Source: an uncultured Alphaproteobacteria bacterium (GTDB lineage: Bacteria; Pseudomonadota; Alphaproteobacteria; Rhodobacterales; Rhodobacteraceae). Taken from it: DNA of 64,000 nucleotides. Under the pieces are notes generated by a model. The model was not told the origin of the DNA, searched no databases, and saw nothing but the letters and a program-made list of their open reading frames with translations. This document shows positions 31,675 through 40,638 of this stretch, piece by piece. Position numbers and translations under genes: made by a program. Each line of letters starts with the position of its first letter. Position 1 is the first letter of the stretch. The DNA lies in assembly GCA_902570265.1 (NCBI GenBank), contig CACFXF010000001.1, positions 98,536 through 162,535 of the forward strand. The letters run 5' to 3'.

Positions 31675-31779
31675 CTATAATTTTACCTTAATAAACTTTA
31701 AATTTGTTTAGCCTTTAATATATCATTAAAAATATACGTTTCTTATGTCTCTATAATTAATTTTTTTAAAACTTAAAAG

Positions 31780-32430
31780 ATGCTAAAAAAATATCATATA
31801 AAAAATTTAAACAACATTATTATTCTAATAACTATTATATTCATTTTTCTTATGTCTGTTATTTTTGTAAAATATTTGGACAATAATAAAAACTTTGAAT
31901 TAGCAGCTTGTGGTATAAACACTTCAGTAAAATCGTTTAAAAGTTTTAATGAAGATTTTAATCTAATACATGAAGATGGTTTTTTAATATCAAGGGAACA
32001 ATTAATTGATCAACCATCACTTATTTATTTTGGATATACTTATTGTCCGGATATTTGTCCTTTTGATTTGATGAGAAACGCACAAGTAGTAGAATTATTG
32101 AAAAATGAGAATATAAAAATAAAACCTATATTCATAACACTAGACCCCAAGAGAGATACTCTGAAAACTCTTAAGGAATATACTGATTTTCATCATAATG
32201 ATATGATTGGACTTACTGGATCAGAAAATAATATACAAAAAATAAAAGATATTTTTATGGTTTATTCTCAGATGCCTAATGATTTATCTGGTGATTATAT
32301 TTTAAATCATAGTACTTTTACTTATTTTGTTTTACCAGAAATTGGTCTAACGACCTATTTTACTAGAAAAGATAAAGTAAAAAAAATTTCTGATACTGTA
32401 AAATGTATTTTAAAAAATATAAATTCTTAA
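31780..32430 (+). CDS. Sco1/SenC/PrrC-family copper chaperone
   Basis: Membrane-anchored thioredoxin-fold protein that delivers copper to the CuA site of cytochrome oxidase and can affect RegB signalling. An N-terminal helix (about 13-31) anchors it to the inner membrane; the copper site is C89 and C93 in TYCPDICP and H177 in YILNHST. FITLDPKRDT is also typical. Length of 216 aa fits. It sits between divergent regB and downstream regA (49 bp), where senC/prrC is normally found. Confidence 0.93.
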   Translation: MLKKYHIKNLNNIIILITIIFIFLMSVIFVKYLDNNKNFELAACGINTSVKSFKSFNEDFNLIHEDGFLISREQLIDQPSLIYFGYTYCPDICPFDLMRNAQVVELLKNENIKIKPIFITLDPKRDTLKTLKEYTDFHHNDMIGLTGSENNIQKIKDIFMVYSQMPNDLSGDYILNHSTFTYFVLPEIGLTTYFTRKDKVKKISDTVKCILKNINS

Positions 32431-32479
32431 AAATGCTTTTTATGCTTGAAAAATAATTGTTAGTTCATATATCGCAATC

Positions 32480-33034
32480 ATGAACAACATTATTGAATAT
32501 AATTTAGGTAATGATCCATCTCTTCTAATTTTAGATGATGATGAACCTTTTACGAGAACGCTCGGACGGGCAATGGAAAGACGTGGTTTTGAAGTTAAAA
32601 CACTATTGAGTGTTAAAAAAGGTTTTGACTACGTAAGTATATCTCCACCAGCCTACGCAATTATAGATTTAAGATTAGAAGATGGAAACGGTCTTGATAT
32701 TGTAGAAGCCATAAGACGTAAAAGACCCGAATCTTCTATTGTTGTTTTAACTGGTTATGGGGCAATCGCAACAGCTGTTGCTGCTGTTAAAATTGGAGCA
32801 GTTGATTATTTAGCAAAACCTGCTGATGCTAATGATATTGTTGCAGCTTTGTTATCTACAAAAGAAAATAAGCCACCACCTCCAGAGAACCCAATGTCAG
32901 CAGATAGGGTTAAATGGGAACATATTCAGCGTGTTTTTGAATTATGCAATAGAAATGTTTCAGAAACTGCAAGAAGATTGAGTATGCACAGAAGAACTTT
33001 ACAGAGGATACTAGCTAAAAGAAGTCCAAGATAG
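32480..33034 (+). CDS. regA: RegA/PrrA/ActR-family response regulator
   Basis: Global redox response regulator partnered with RegB. Receiver domain: acidic pocket DDDE (19-22), phosphosite D63 (YAIIDLRLEDG), T91 and K113. A proline-rich linker (KPPPPENP, 131-138) leads to a Fis-type helix-turn-helix (about 157-178, NVSETARRLSMHRRTLQRIL). The 184-aa length and phospho-Asp number match known RegA proteins. In relatives it controls respiration, nitrogen and carbon genes. It ends 3 bp from the converging UbiH-type gene. Confidence 0.96.
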   Translation: MNNIIEYNLGNDPSLLILDDDEPFTRTLGRAMERRGFEVKTLLSVKKGFDYVSISPPAYAIIDLRLEDGNGLDIVEAIRRKRPESSIVVLTGYGAIATAVAAVKIGAVDYLAKPADANDIVAALLSTKENKPPPPENPMSADRVKWEHIQRVFELCNRNVSETARRLSMHRRTLQRILAKRSPR

Positions 33035-33037
33035 TTT

Positions 33038-34267
33038 CTATATATTCTCACCTTTTAACAATTTTGGTATATCACCACTTAAACCAGATGCTTCCTTCAT
33101 AAGGTATTTTTTTATGGTATTGGAATTGTTTAGTAGTTTAAAAATTATACCACTACTAAATTTTTTTAAATAGTTTTCATTTGAGAAAAATTTATTTGTA
33201 AAATCAGTAAAAAAAACAATGCTCAGGACATCCCAGCTTCTCCATTTAGAATATTTATCTAGTACTAAACTACTTCCAATATCTTCTCCTAACCTTCTAG
33301 ACAAAATCAAAACCTCTGCTAGTGCTGCAACATCCCTTATTCCTAAATTTAACCCTTGACCTGCGATTGGGTGAATTTTATGAGCAGTATCACCTATAAT
33401 AACAAATTTTTCTTTTACTAATCTTTTTGAAAAGGCTAAAGAAATTGGAAACATGTTTCTTTTACTCTCAAATTCTATCTTTCCTCTCTTGTTTTGTAAT
33501 GCTGTATTTAGTTCTTTTAAAAATAGTAAATCACTTAATTTAAATATTCTATTTGCATCATTGTTTTTCATCGTCCAAACAAAAGAGGATCTATTCCCAG
33601 GAAGCGGTAAAATTGCTAATGGACCAGAGGGAAGAAAAATTTGAATAGCTTCACTATCATGTGGGATTTTGTGCTCAAAAATACCTACTATACTAGACTG
33701 ATTATAATTATTATCAAAATATTTGATTTTTGCCTCTTTTGCAGATGATGATGGGTAACCATCAGACGCAACTACTAAATCAGAATTTAATATTTGGCCA
33801 TTATCAATTACCAATTTTGTGGAAAAATTATCAATTTTTTGTTCAATAACTTTACTTGAATATAAATATTCAATATTTGAACATTCATCAATTTTTTCAA
33901 TTATTGCTTTTTTTAAATATATTTCTTCAACCATATTGAATATATGATCGCTTTTTTTCAGATCAGTGGTAAATTTTAATTCAAAAGGCTGGATGCTTGA
34001 TATACTCGACCCCTGTTGTAATAGTATTTTGGTAATAGGCTGAGAGTTTTTTTTAACTATGTCCCAAATCCCCAAAATACTAAGTAAACGGCAAGATCCC
34101 TCATTTAGTGCATATGATTTTACGCTTTGAGACTTGAAAAAAAAGTTTTCTTTTTTTTGTCGATCAATAATAGAAACTTTGAATCCATTCAACCCCAAAA
34201 TAAGAGCTAAAAGACTCCCAATTATACCACCACCTATAATAACAACATTATTTTTCTTTTTTTTCAT
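33038..34267 (-). CDS. UbiH/UbiF/COQ6-family FAD-dependent hydroxylase
   Basis: Flavin monooxygenase predicted to hydroxylate the ring of ubiquinone precursors. FAD site VVIIGGGIIGSLLALIL at the N-terminus, DLVVASDGYPS in the middle and GDTAHKIHPIAGQGLNLGIRD near the end are the three family motifs; length of 409 aa is normal. Which ring position it acts on (UbiH, UbiF, UbiI or UbiL) cannot be told here. It pairs functionally with ubiG and lies divergent from the amidase, 87 bp between starts. Confidence 0.9.
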   Translation of the reverse strand: MKKKKNNVVIIGGGIIGSLLALILGLNGFKVSIIDRQKKENFFFKSQSVKSYALNEGSCRLLSILGIWDIVKKNSQPITKILLQQGSSISSIQPFELKFTTDLKKSDHIFNMVEEIYLKKAIIEKIDECSNIEYLYSSKVIEQKIDNFSTKLVIDNGQILNSDLVVASDGYPSSSAKEAKIKYFDNNYNQSSIVGIFEHKIPHDSEAIQIFLPSGPLAILPLPGNRSSFVWTMKNNDANRIFKLSDLLFLKELNTALQNKRGKIEFESKRNMFPISLAFSKRLVKEKFVIIGDTAHKIHPIAGQGLNLGIRDVAALAEVLILSRRLGEDIGSSLVLDKYSKWRSWDVLSIVFFTDFTNKFFSNENYLKKFSSGIIFKLLNNSNTIKKYLMKEASGLSGDIPKLLKGENI

Positions 34268-34354
34268 TTTAAAAAATGTTTCATTTTAAAAAAATAGTAA
34301 AACCTTTAATATAATATAGATAAATATAAATTTATAGTTTAAAGCAAATTAAAA

Positions 34355-35701
34355 ATGGATTTTATTATGACTAATTATAGCTTTAAAAGTATGACTGAAC
34401 AAGCAAATGCCATTCAAGAAAATTTAATTTCTCCTGTAAAACTTTTAGAAGAATTCTTTGAAAAGATTTCTACTGAAAAGAAATCTAATCAAATTTTTAC
34501 TGAAATTTACTTCAATGAGGCCTTAGATGAAGCAAAAAAATCTGAAGTTAGACAAATAAATAATAGAAGAAAAAGTTTTTTCGACGGAATTGTATTAAAT
34601 TGGAAAGACCTCTTTGATATAAATAAAAAAAAATGTGAGGGAGGAACTCAATTACTATCTGGTAGAATTTCTGAAATTGATGCTGAAGTTTATATAAATG
34701 CAAAGAGTTGTGGACTAATAACAATAGGTAAAACTCATCTAAGCGAACTTGCCTTCTCAGGCCTAGGAGTAAATCCAAAAACTGAAACTCCCCCGAACGC
34801 AGTAAAAAAAATTGTAGCACCAGGTGGATCTTCCTCAGGCGCAGCTGTTGCCACCGCATTAAATTTATCATCCGCAGGAATTGGATCAGATACCGGTGGA
34901 TCGGTGCGAATCCCAGCCGCGTGGAACAATCTTGTTGGTTTCAAACCTACCCATGGAAAATTGAGTTTAGATGGAGTACTAAAATTATGTCCGAGTTTTG
35001 ATACTGTTGGACCTATAACAAAAACTGTAGAAGATAGTTTTTATTTGTATAAAATATTAAAAAGGGAGAATTTAGACCCTATTGAAAATGACATATTAAA
35101 AAATAAATCTTTCCTTATAGATACTTCATTTTTAACACAAAATGTTTGTGAGGAAGTTAACAAAAGTTTTCAGTTATCAGTTAAAAAAATAGCAACATCA
35201 GGAGCTAAAATAAAAGAAATTGATTTAGATGAAGTTTCTGAATCAACAGAACTAGCAAAAAAATTGTTCCCTTATGAAGCATATAATAGTTGGAAAAAAA
35301 TTATAGAAGCTCATCCAAATAAAATGCATACTCCTGTCTTATCAAGGTTTAGGGGTGGCATTAGTATAAGCCATGATGATTACTTAAAGGCTTGGAATGA
35401 GTTAAAAATTTTAAGAAAAAGTTTTTTACTTAAAATGGATCAATATGATGCAGTAATATCTCCTACCTGTCCAATTACGCCTCCATCAGTTCAAAAATTA
35501 TTAGAAAATGACGATTTTTTTACAAAATCAAATTTACTTTCTCTTAGGAATACAAGGGTTGCAAATCTTTTAGGTTTAACATCTGTTACTTTACCTACTG
35601 AAATAGATAATTGTGGATTAATGCTTTTATCAAAACCAAATGATGAAATTAATTTATTAAAAGCAGCACATTTGATAGAGCTATACTTTAAGAATAATTA
35701 A
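34355..35701 (+). CDS. Amidase-signature family hydrolase
   Basis: Amidase-signature enzyme with a Ser-cisSer-Lys triad: the Lys in VLNWKDLFD, the cis-Ser in PGGSSSGAAVAT and the nucleophile in GSDTGGSVRIPA. AWNNLVGFKPTHGKLS follows. Length of 448 aa suits a stand-alone amidase; GatA is similar but the absence of gatB/gatC here and the details favour a general amidase. Two start choices exist, ATG 34355 and ATG 34367; neither has a strong ribosome site. It lies upstream of ftsK, a frequent alphaproteobacterial placement. Confidence 0.85.
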   Translation: MDFIMTNYSFKSMTEQANAIQENLISPVKLLEEFFEKISTEKKSNQIFTEIYFNEALDEAKKSEVRQINNRRKSFFDGIVLNWKDLFDINKKKCEGGTQLLSGRISEIDAEVYINAKSCGLITIGKTHLSELAFSGLGVNPKTETPPNAVKKIVAPGGSSSGAAVATALNLSSAGIGSDTGGSVRIPAAWNNLVGFKPTHGKLSLDGVLKLCPSFDTVGPITKTVEDSFYLYKILKRENLDPIENDILKNKSFLIDTSFLTQNVCEEVNKSFQLSVKKIATSGAKIKEIDLDEVSESTELAKKLFPYEAYNSWKKIIEAHPNKMHTPVLSRFRGGISISHDDYLKAWNELKILRKSFLLKMDQYDAVISPTCPITPPSVQKLLENDDFFTKSNLLSLRNTRVANLLGLTSVTLPTEIDNCGLMLLSKPNDEINLLKAAHLIELYFKNN

Positions 35702-35973
35702 TAGAGATTTCTTTTTAATATTTAAAATACTAGACCTTAAAGAAATCTAAGACTATTATATAGCAAACGGAACAAAGATTCCGAATTTGAGGCAGAAATG
35801 TTTATTATAGAGTGGTTTGGATACCTTAAAATTATTTTTTTTAATTTCAAAAATTCTGTTATGTAGAACGGATTTTATTCTGTTATTGGTTAAATTTTTT
35901 ATTTACATTGACAATATTTTGAAATTTAAAAAAACAATTTTTCAAGAATAAAAACAATAAAAGAGATTTAATT
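35702..35973. other. Intergenic region amidase-ftsK, largest gap in the window
   Basis: A 272-bp stretch with no clear gene. Close to the amidase stop is a perfect 10-bp inverted repeat, AGATTTCTTT (35705-35714) with AAAGAAATCT (35739-35748), loop 24 nt, which could be a weak terminator or processing hairpin. A possible 22-codon reading frame runs 35798-35866, preceded by GAGG six bases before its ATG; no homology is evident. A TTGACA occurs at 35908-35913 but lacks a convincing -10 at the right distance. The ftsK ribosome site AAAGAGAT is at about 35959-35966. Confidence 0.35.
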
Positions 35974-38466
35974 ATGTCAGTAGCTAATCATGAAAATTCC
36001 AGAAGGCCAATATTTTCAAGTTTGTTTTTAAATTTTATTAGGCAACTTCTAATCAAATTTTTTGGTTTTTTTATTTTATTATTCGCATTTATGATTTTAA
36101 TAATTATGTTTAGCTATGATACTAAAGATCCTTCTTTTAGGTCTTCTACTAGTGATAATATAAATAACCTATTAGGTTCTTTTGGAAGTAATATTGCTGA
36201 CCCACTTCATTTAAGTTTAGGTATTTCTTATTTAGTAATTGTTTTAATTTTAGTAATTTGGAGCTGGCGTTTAATCTTTAATATAAATAAAGAAAAAATA
36301 TTAAGTCGTGTTTTTTTTATACCAATACCTATTGCAACAACATCCATTTTTTTTAGTACATATCCACCTTCTGATGACTGGGTTTTTTCTTATGGAATGG
36401 GGGGTATTTTTGGCGATACAATATTAATATTTATTTTAGAAAACACAAAATTTGAAATAAATGAGACTTTGAGATTTACTTCATTAATTTTTGGTATTCT
36501 TTCCTTATTTTTTATTTGTATAATTTCTGCAATAAATAAAAAAGAATTTTATAAAATTACAAATACATTTTTTTCATCTTTTATAGAAGGAATAAAATTA
36601 TTATACCAGTTTGTAAGTATATTAACTAAATCAAAAAGAATATTACAAATTAGTAAATATCCAATAACTAACAATAAAAGAAAGATTAAAGTAGAACCTG
36701 TTTTATCTAACCAAAATCAAAATTTCAATGAAGAAAATTTATCTCCTTCAGTTAAAGGAATAAATCAAGAACAAGATTTTAATGATGATGATCAACTTCA
36801 ACAATCATTTAATGGTGAGTTGTCGTCAGAATCTAAAGATTTAAGTATCAGTTATTTTTCAAAAGTTCATTATCCCAACAAAAAACCAGATACAAAAAGT
36901 AAAAGAGCAAAACAAGAAGAGCAACCTTCGTTATCTCTTTTTCAAGATAAAATAGAGAATTACTTTCTACCACAATTATCCTTGCTTCAAAATACTGTGT
37001 CCTCTAACAAAAATATATTGTCAGATGATGCGCTTAATGAAAACGCTAGAATGCTTGAAAATGTTTTAGATGATTATGGTGTAAAAGGTGAAATATTATC
37101 AGTAAAACCAGGTCCAGTAGTTACATTATATGAATTAGAACCAGCAGCAGGTCTAAAAGCAAGCAGAGTAATAAGTTTAGCAGACGATATAGCTAGATCG
37201 ATGTCGGCTCTAGCAACCCGTGTATCTACTATACCAGGAAGGTCCGTAATTGGTATCGAATTACCAAATGATTTTAGGGAAAAAGTTTTATTAAGAGAAA
37301 TTTTATCCTCAAAAGCTTATGGTGACTCCAACTATCAGTTGCCGTTAGCATTAGGTAAAAATATTGGTGGTGAACCTATAGTAGCAAATTTAGCGAGGAT
37401 GCCACACCTACTTATCGCCGGTACCACAGGTTCAGGTAAATCAGTTGGAATAAATACGATGATTTTATCCCTTCTTTATAAACTCTCACCAGATCAATGC
37501 AAATTAATAATGATTGATCCAAAAATGTTAGAATTATCTGTTTATGACGGTATTCCACATTTGCTTAGCCCAGTAGTCACTGATCCCAAAAAAGCTGTAG
37601 TAGCGCTAAAATGGGCTGTAGCAGAAATGGAAGAAAGATATAGAAAAATGTCTAAAATGGGTGTCAGAAATATTGAAAGTTTTAATTTACGAGTTAAAGA
37701 AGCAATAAAAAACAATGAAAATTTTACACGAACAGTTCAAATTGGCTTTGACGAAGAAACAGGAGAACCAAAATTTGAAGAACAGTCAATTAAACCTGAA
37801 TATCTACCTTTTATTGTAATAATTGTAGACGAAATGGCTGACCTGATGATGGTTTCAGGAAAAGATATAGAAGCATGTATTCAAAGATTAGCACAAATGG
37901 CAAGGGCTGCCGGTATACATTTGATAATGGCAACTCAAAGACCATCTGTTGACGTAATAACAGGAACAATAAAAGCTAATTTTCCTACTAGGATATCTTT
38001 TCAAGTAACTTCAAAAATAGATAGTAGAACAATTTTAGGAGAAATGGGAGCAGAACAATTGTTGGGAATGGGTGATATGCTGTATATGGCTAATGGTGGA
38101 AAGATAACCAGAGTACATGGACCATATGTATCAGATGAAGAGGTCGAAGAAGTAGTAAGTCACTTAAAAAAACAAAGTAAACCAGAATATATTCCTGGAA
38201 TTATAAATGGCCCCGATGAAGAAACTCAAAATAGAATTGATAAATCTATGGGTCTTTCTTCTGATAATAGCTCTGAAAATGCACTTTATGATCAAGCAGT
38301 TGCAATTGTAGCAAGAGATAGAAAATGTTCTACCTCCTATATACAAAGGAGACTATCTATTGGATATAATAAAGCTGCAAAAATTGTAGAGGCAATGGAG
38401 GAACAAGGTGTTGTTTCTTCAGCAAATCATGTAGGAAAAAGAGAAATATTAATCTCTGAGATATAA
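35974..38466 (+). CDS. ftsK: DNA translocase FtsK
   Basis: Septum-anchored ATPase that pumps chromosomal DNA and activates XerCD at dif. Four to five membrane helices fall in residues 20-190, a low-complexity Asn/Gln/Ser-rich linker in about 220-330, then the alpha/beta motor with Walker A GTTGSGKS near 483-490, Walker B FIVIIVDEMADLMM and ATQRPSVDVITG. The C-terminal winged-helix gamma domain (about 770-828, YIQRRLSIGYNKAAKIVEAME) reads KOPS sites. 830 aa is typical for alphaproteobacteria. lolA follows after 13 bp. Confidence 0.97.
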   Translation: MSVANHENSRRPIFSSLFLNFIRQLLIKFFGFFILLFAFMILIIMFSYDTKDPSFRSSTSDNINNLLGSFGSNIADPLHLSLGISYLVIVLILVIWSWRLIFNINKEKILSRVFFIPIPIATTSIFFSTYPPSDDWVFSYGMGGIFGDTILIFILENTKFEINETLRFTSLIFGILSLFFICIISAINKKEFYKITNTFFSSFIEGIKLLYQFVSILTKSKRILQISKYPITNNKRKIKVEPVLSNQNQNFNEENLSPSVKGINQEQDFNDDDQLQQSFNGELSSESKDLSISYFSKVHYPNKKPDTKSKRAKQEEQPSLSLFQDKIENYFLPQLSLLQNTVSSNKNILSDDALNENARMLENVLDDYGVKGEILSVKPGPVVTLYELEPAAGLKASRVISLADDIARSMSALATRVSTIPGRSVIGIELPNDFREKVLLREILSSKAYGDSNYQLPLALGKNIGGEPIVANLARMPHLLIAGTTGSGKSVGINTMILSLLYKLSPDQCKLIMIDPKMLELSVYDGIPHLLSPVVTDPKKAVVALKWAVAEMEERYRKMSKMGVRNIESFNLRVKEAIKNNENFTRTVQIGFDEETGEPKFEEQSIKPEYLPFIVIIVDEMADLMMVSGKDIEACIQRLAQMARAAGIHLIMATQRPSVDVITGTIKANFPTRISFQVTSKIDSRTILGEMGAEQLLGMGDMLYMANGGKITRVHGPYVSDEEVEEVVSHLKKQSKPEYIPGIINGPDEETQNRIDKSMGLSSDNSSENALYDQAVAIVARDRKCSTSYIQRRLSIGYNKAAKIVEAMEEQGVVSSANHVGKREILISEI

Positions 38467-38479
38467 TTGGATAATAGAT

Positions 38480-39115
38480 TTGGGTAATCTTAAAAAATTA
38501 AGTATAAAATTTTTTTTAACCATTTTTTTTATAATGGTGAGTTATAATAATTTTGTGTTCTCTAGAGAAATTAACCTGAAAGATATTGAGAATTATCTTA
38601 ACAGCATATCATCTTTGAATTCAGAAATAGTTCAAACAGATCAAAATGGAAATGAAATATTTGGATCTCTTAAGCTTAAAAAACCTGGCAAACTAAGAAT
38701 AGAATATTTTAATAACAAATCTGATCACCTAATAGTTGGAAGTAATGGAATTATAGCAATAATTGACTATAATTCAAACTCTGAACCATTAAGATATCCA
38801 ATAAAAGGAACACCATTAAAATTCTTAAGTGAGAATGACATAAACCTAAATGATAAAAGAATAGTTTCAAAATTAAAAAAAAATAAAAATTTTATCAAAT
38901 TAGAAATAAAAGAAAAAAAACCAACAATTGGACTCGGGAAAATAATTTTAAAGTTCCAGACAGATCCTATTAAAATTTTAGGTTGGGAAATACCAATTAG
39001 TGAAATAGAAACTACCGAAATAGAGTTAAGCCAACCCAAATTCAACAAAAATTTAGATGATGACTTATTTTATATTGCTGCTGAAATTATGAAATTCAAA
39101 AATTCTAAGAATTAA
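38480..39115 (+). CDS. lolA: Outer-membrane lipoprotein carrier protein LolA
   Basis: Periplasmic chaperone that carries lipoproteins from LolCDE to the outer membrane. A signal peptide covers about 1-29 (KKLSIKFFLTIFFIMVS), then the fold begins INLKDIENYLNSISSLNSEI. FGSLKLKKPGKLRIEYF is the typical hydrophobic-pocket segment. Start is TTG 38480 with GGA upstream at about 38469; the ATG at 38534 lies inside the signal peptide. It is 13 bp after ftsK, the normal ftsK-lolA pair. Its clients would include the lipoprotein at 24899. Confidence 0.9.
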   Translation: MGNLKKLSIKFFLTIFFIMVSYNNFVFSREINLKDIENYLNSISSLNSEIVQTDQNGNEIFGSLKLKKPGKLRIEYFNNKSDHLIVGSNGIIAIIDYNSNSEPLRYPIKGTPLKFLSENDINLNDKRIVSKLKKNKNFIKLEIKEKKPTIGLGKIILKFQTDPIKILGWEIPISEIETTEIELSQPKFNKNLDDDLFYIAAEIMKFKNSKN

Positions 39116-39122
39116 TACTTAT

Positions 39123-39851
39123 TCATTTTATTTTCAATTGTCTAATTGTTTCCAAAATTAATCCACTTTCAAATCCTGATTGAAATCTTTCTTTTTCAAT
39201 TTTGACATTTATATCATTATTTTTGCAATCATTTATCGAGGCTTTCATTTTTTTAATTGCATCGGGAGATAGTTGAGATAATTTTTTAATTTTGCTTTTT
39301 AACATTGTATCTATATTGCTCGGTTTATCACAGTAAAAATCAAAAAAATTCATAACTTTAAGTTCCTCAAAATTTAATACTTCTCCGAGAAGAAGGAGCC
39401 TTTTGGTAATTTTTAAACCAAAAAAATCAAGACATCTTTTAATTCCTTTATAACCATAATGTATTCCAAATTTACTTGCCGGAATATGAATTTTACAATT
39501 TTTTGATCCAATTCTAAAGTCAGTCGATATTGCAAGTTCAACACTTCCACCATATATAGCTCCATTTATTTTGCATATTGAAATAAACGGTAGTTTTTCT
39601 ATTTTATCACAAACTTCTGAAATAGGATTTTTACTCCAATCACCAATTGATAATTCCTTAAAATTAATTCCTGAACTAAAAGTATCTCCTGATGAAGATA
39701 TTATTAAACAAATTAGATTCATATTTTTAATTTTTTTTAAAAATTCAGTTATTTGTTTTAAATCATTTCTATTTAGTGAATTTTTTGTTGAAGCTTTATT
39801 TAAACTGATAGTAGCAATTTTATCATTAAGGCTAAATATAATTTCCCTCAT
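39123..39851 (-). CDS. Enoyl-CoA hydratase/isomerase (crotonase) family protein
   Basis: A 242-residue crotonase-fold protein. The oxyanion-hole segments are SSSGDTFSSGINFKEL and NGAIYGGSVELAISTDFRI. The position where active hydratases carry the first catalytic Glu (usual PE) reads HIPASKFGIHYG, so the common hydratase Glu is not evident and the substrate is open. It overlaps the upstream xthA stop by ATGA, so the two are cotranscribed. It ends 7 bp from converging lolA. Confidence 0.8.
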   Translation of the reverse strand: MREIIFSLNDKIATISLNKASTKNSLNRNDLKQITEFLKKIKNMNLICLIISSSGDTFSSGINFKELSIGDWSKNPISEVCDKIEKLPFISICKINGAIYGGSVELAISTDFRIGSKNCKIHIPASKFGIHYGYKGIKRCLDFFGLKITKRLLLLGEVLNFEELKVMNFFDFYCDKPSNIDTMLKSKIKKLSQLSPDAIKKMKASINDCKNNDINVKIEKERFQSGFESGLILETIRQLKIK

Positions 39852-40624
39852 ATCTTTAACTCAGCCACTACAGGAGCATGATCTGAAGTTTTATCCCAAT
39901 CTCTAACAGATCTAAGTATGTAACAATTTGTACTATTTCTTATGTCTGCTGAAACCCAGATATGATCTAACCTCCTACCTTTATTTGATAGTTTCCAATC
40001 TTTAGACCTATACGACCACCATGAAAAATACTTTCCCTTAGGATTATGTTTTCTAAATACATCTACCCAATCTCCAGTTTTTTGAAGATTCTTTAATTGA
40101 TTAACTTCTATTGGGGTATGACTAACAACATTTAATAATTTTTTGTGATCCCACACATCATCGCTTTCAGGTGCAATATTTAAATCACCTACAAGTATAG
40201 ACCTACTAGGTTTTTTTTTATTAAAGTAATTTTCTACCTCTTTTATATATTCTAGTTTAAAATGAAATTTTTTGTTCAAATTACTATCTGGAATATCGCC
40301 CCCTGCAGGAAAATAAAAATTGTGTATAGTTAACCCTCTTGCTACAATCGATATATGCCTTGCTTCCCCACATTTAAGAAAATCTTTCTTTTCTATTTTA
40401 TCTAGAGGAATTTTAGATATAAATGCTACACCATTATAACTTTTTTGACCCCAACAAGCTGAATATTTATAACCTAAGGGTTTAAAAATATCAAAAGGCA
40501 TATTTTCAGTTGGACTTTTGCATTCTTGAAGACACAAAATCTCAGGATTTTCCAATTCTAAAATTTTGTATATCAAGCGACTTCTTAATCTGATTGAGTT
40601 AACATTCCAAGTTATAATTTTCAT
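39848..40624 (-). CDS. xthA: Exodeoxyribonuclease III
   Basis: AP endonuclease/3' exonuclease of base-excision repair, EEP fold. Landmarks: ITWNVNSIRLR at the N-terminus, LCLQECKS with the metal Glu, the SILVGDLNIAPE Asp-Asn pair, RRLDHIWVS and the terminal WDKTSDHAPVVAEL His. Length of 258 aa is normal. It shares ATGA with the crotonase and is preceded, 14 bp upstream, by the OmpR-type regulator on the same strand. Confidence 0.95.
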   Translation of the reverse strand: MKIITWNVNSIRLRSRLIYKILELENPEILCLQECKSPTENMPFDIFKPLGYKYSACWGQKSYNGVAFISKIPLDKIEKKDFLKCGEARHISIVARGLTIHNFYFPAGGDIPDSNLNKKFHFKLEYIKEVENYFNKKKPSRSILVGDLNIAPESDDVWDHKKLLNVVSHTPIEVNQLKNLQKTGDWVDVFRKHNPKGKYFSWWSYRSKDWKLSNKGRRLDHIWVSADIRNSTNCYILRSVRDWDKTSDHAPVVAELKI

Positions 40625-40638
40625 AAAGTTCCAAATTA

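Noticed and set aside
31657..32500. RegB and RegA both begin MNNIIE with similar nucleotides
   Set aside because: Only six residues match and the rest of the proteins are unrelated; most likely chance in an Asn/Ile-rich, AT-rich genome.
34548..34944. Overlapping minus-strand frames opposite the amidase
   Set aside because: Opposite the amidase-signature motif and mutually overlapping; no support.
35908..35913. TTGACA as the ftsK promoter -35
   Set aside because: No acceptable -10 at 16-18 bases; such hexamers are frequent in AT-rich DNA.
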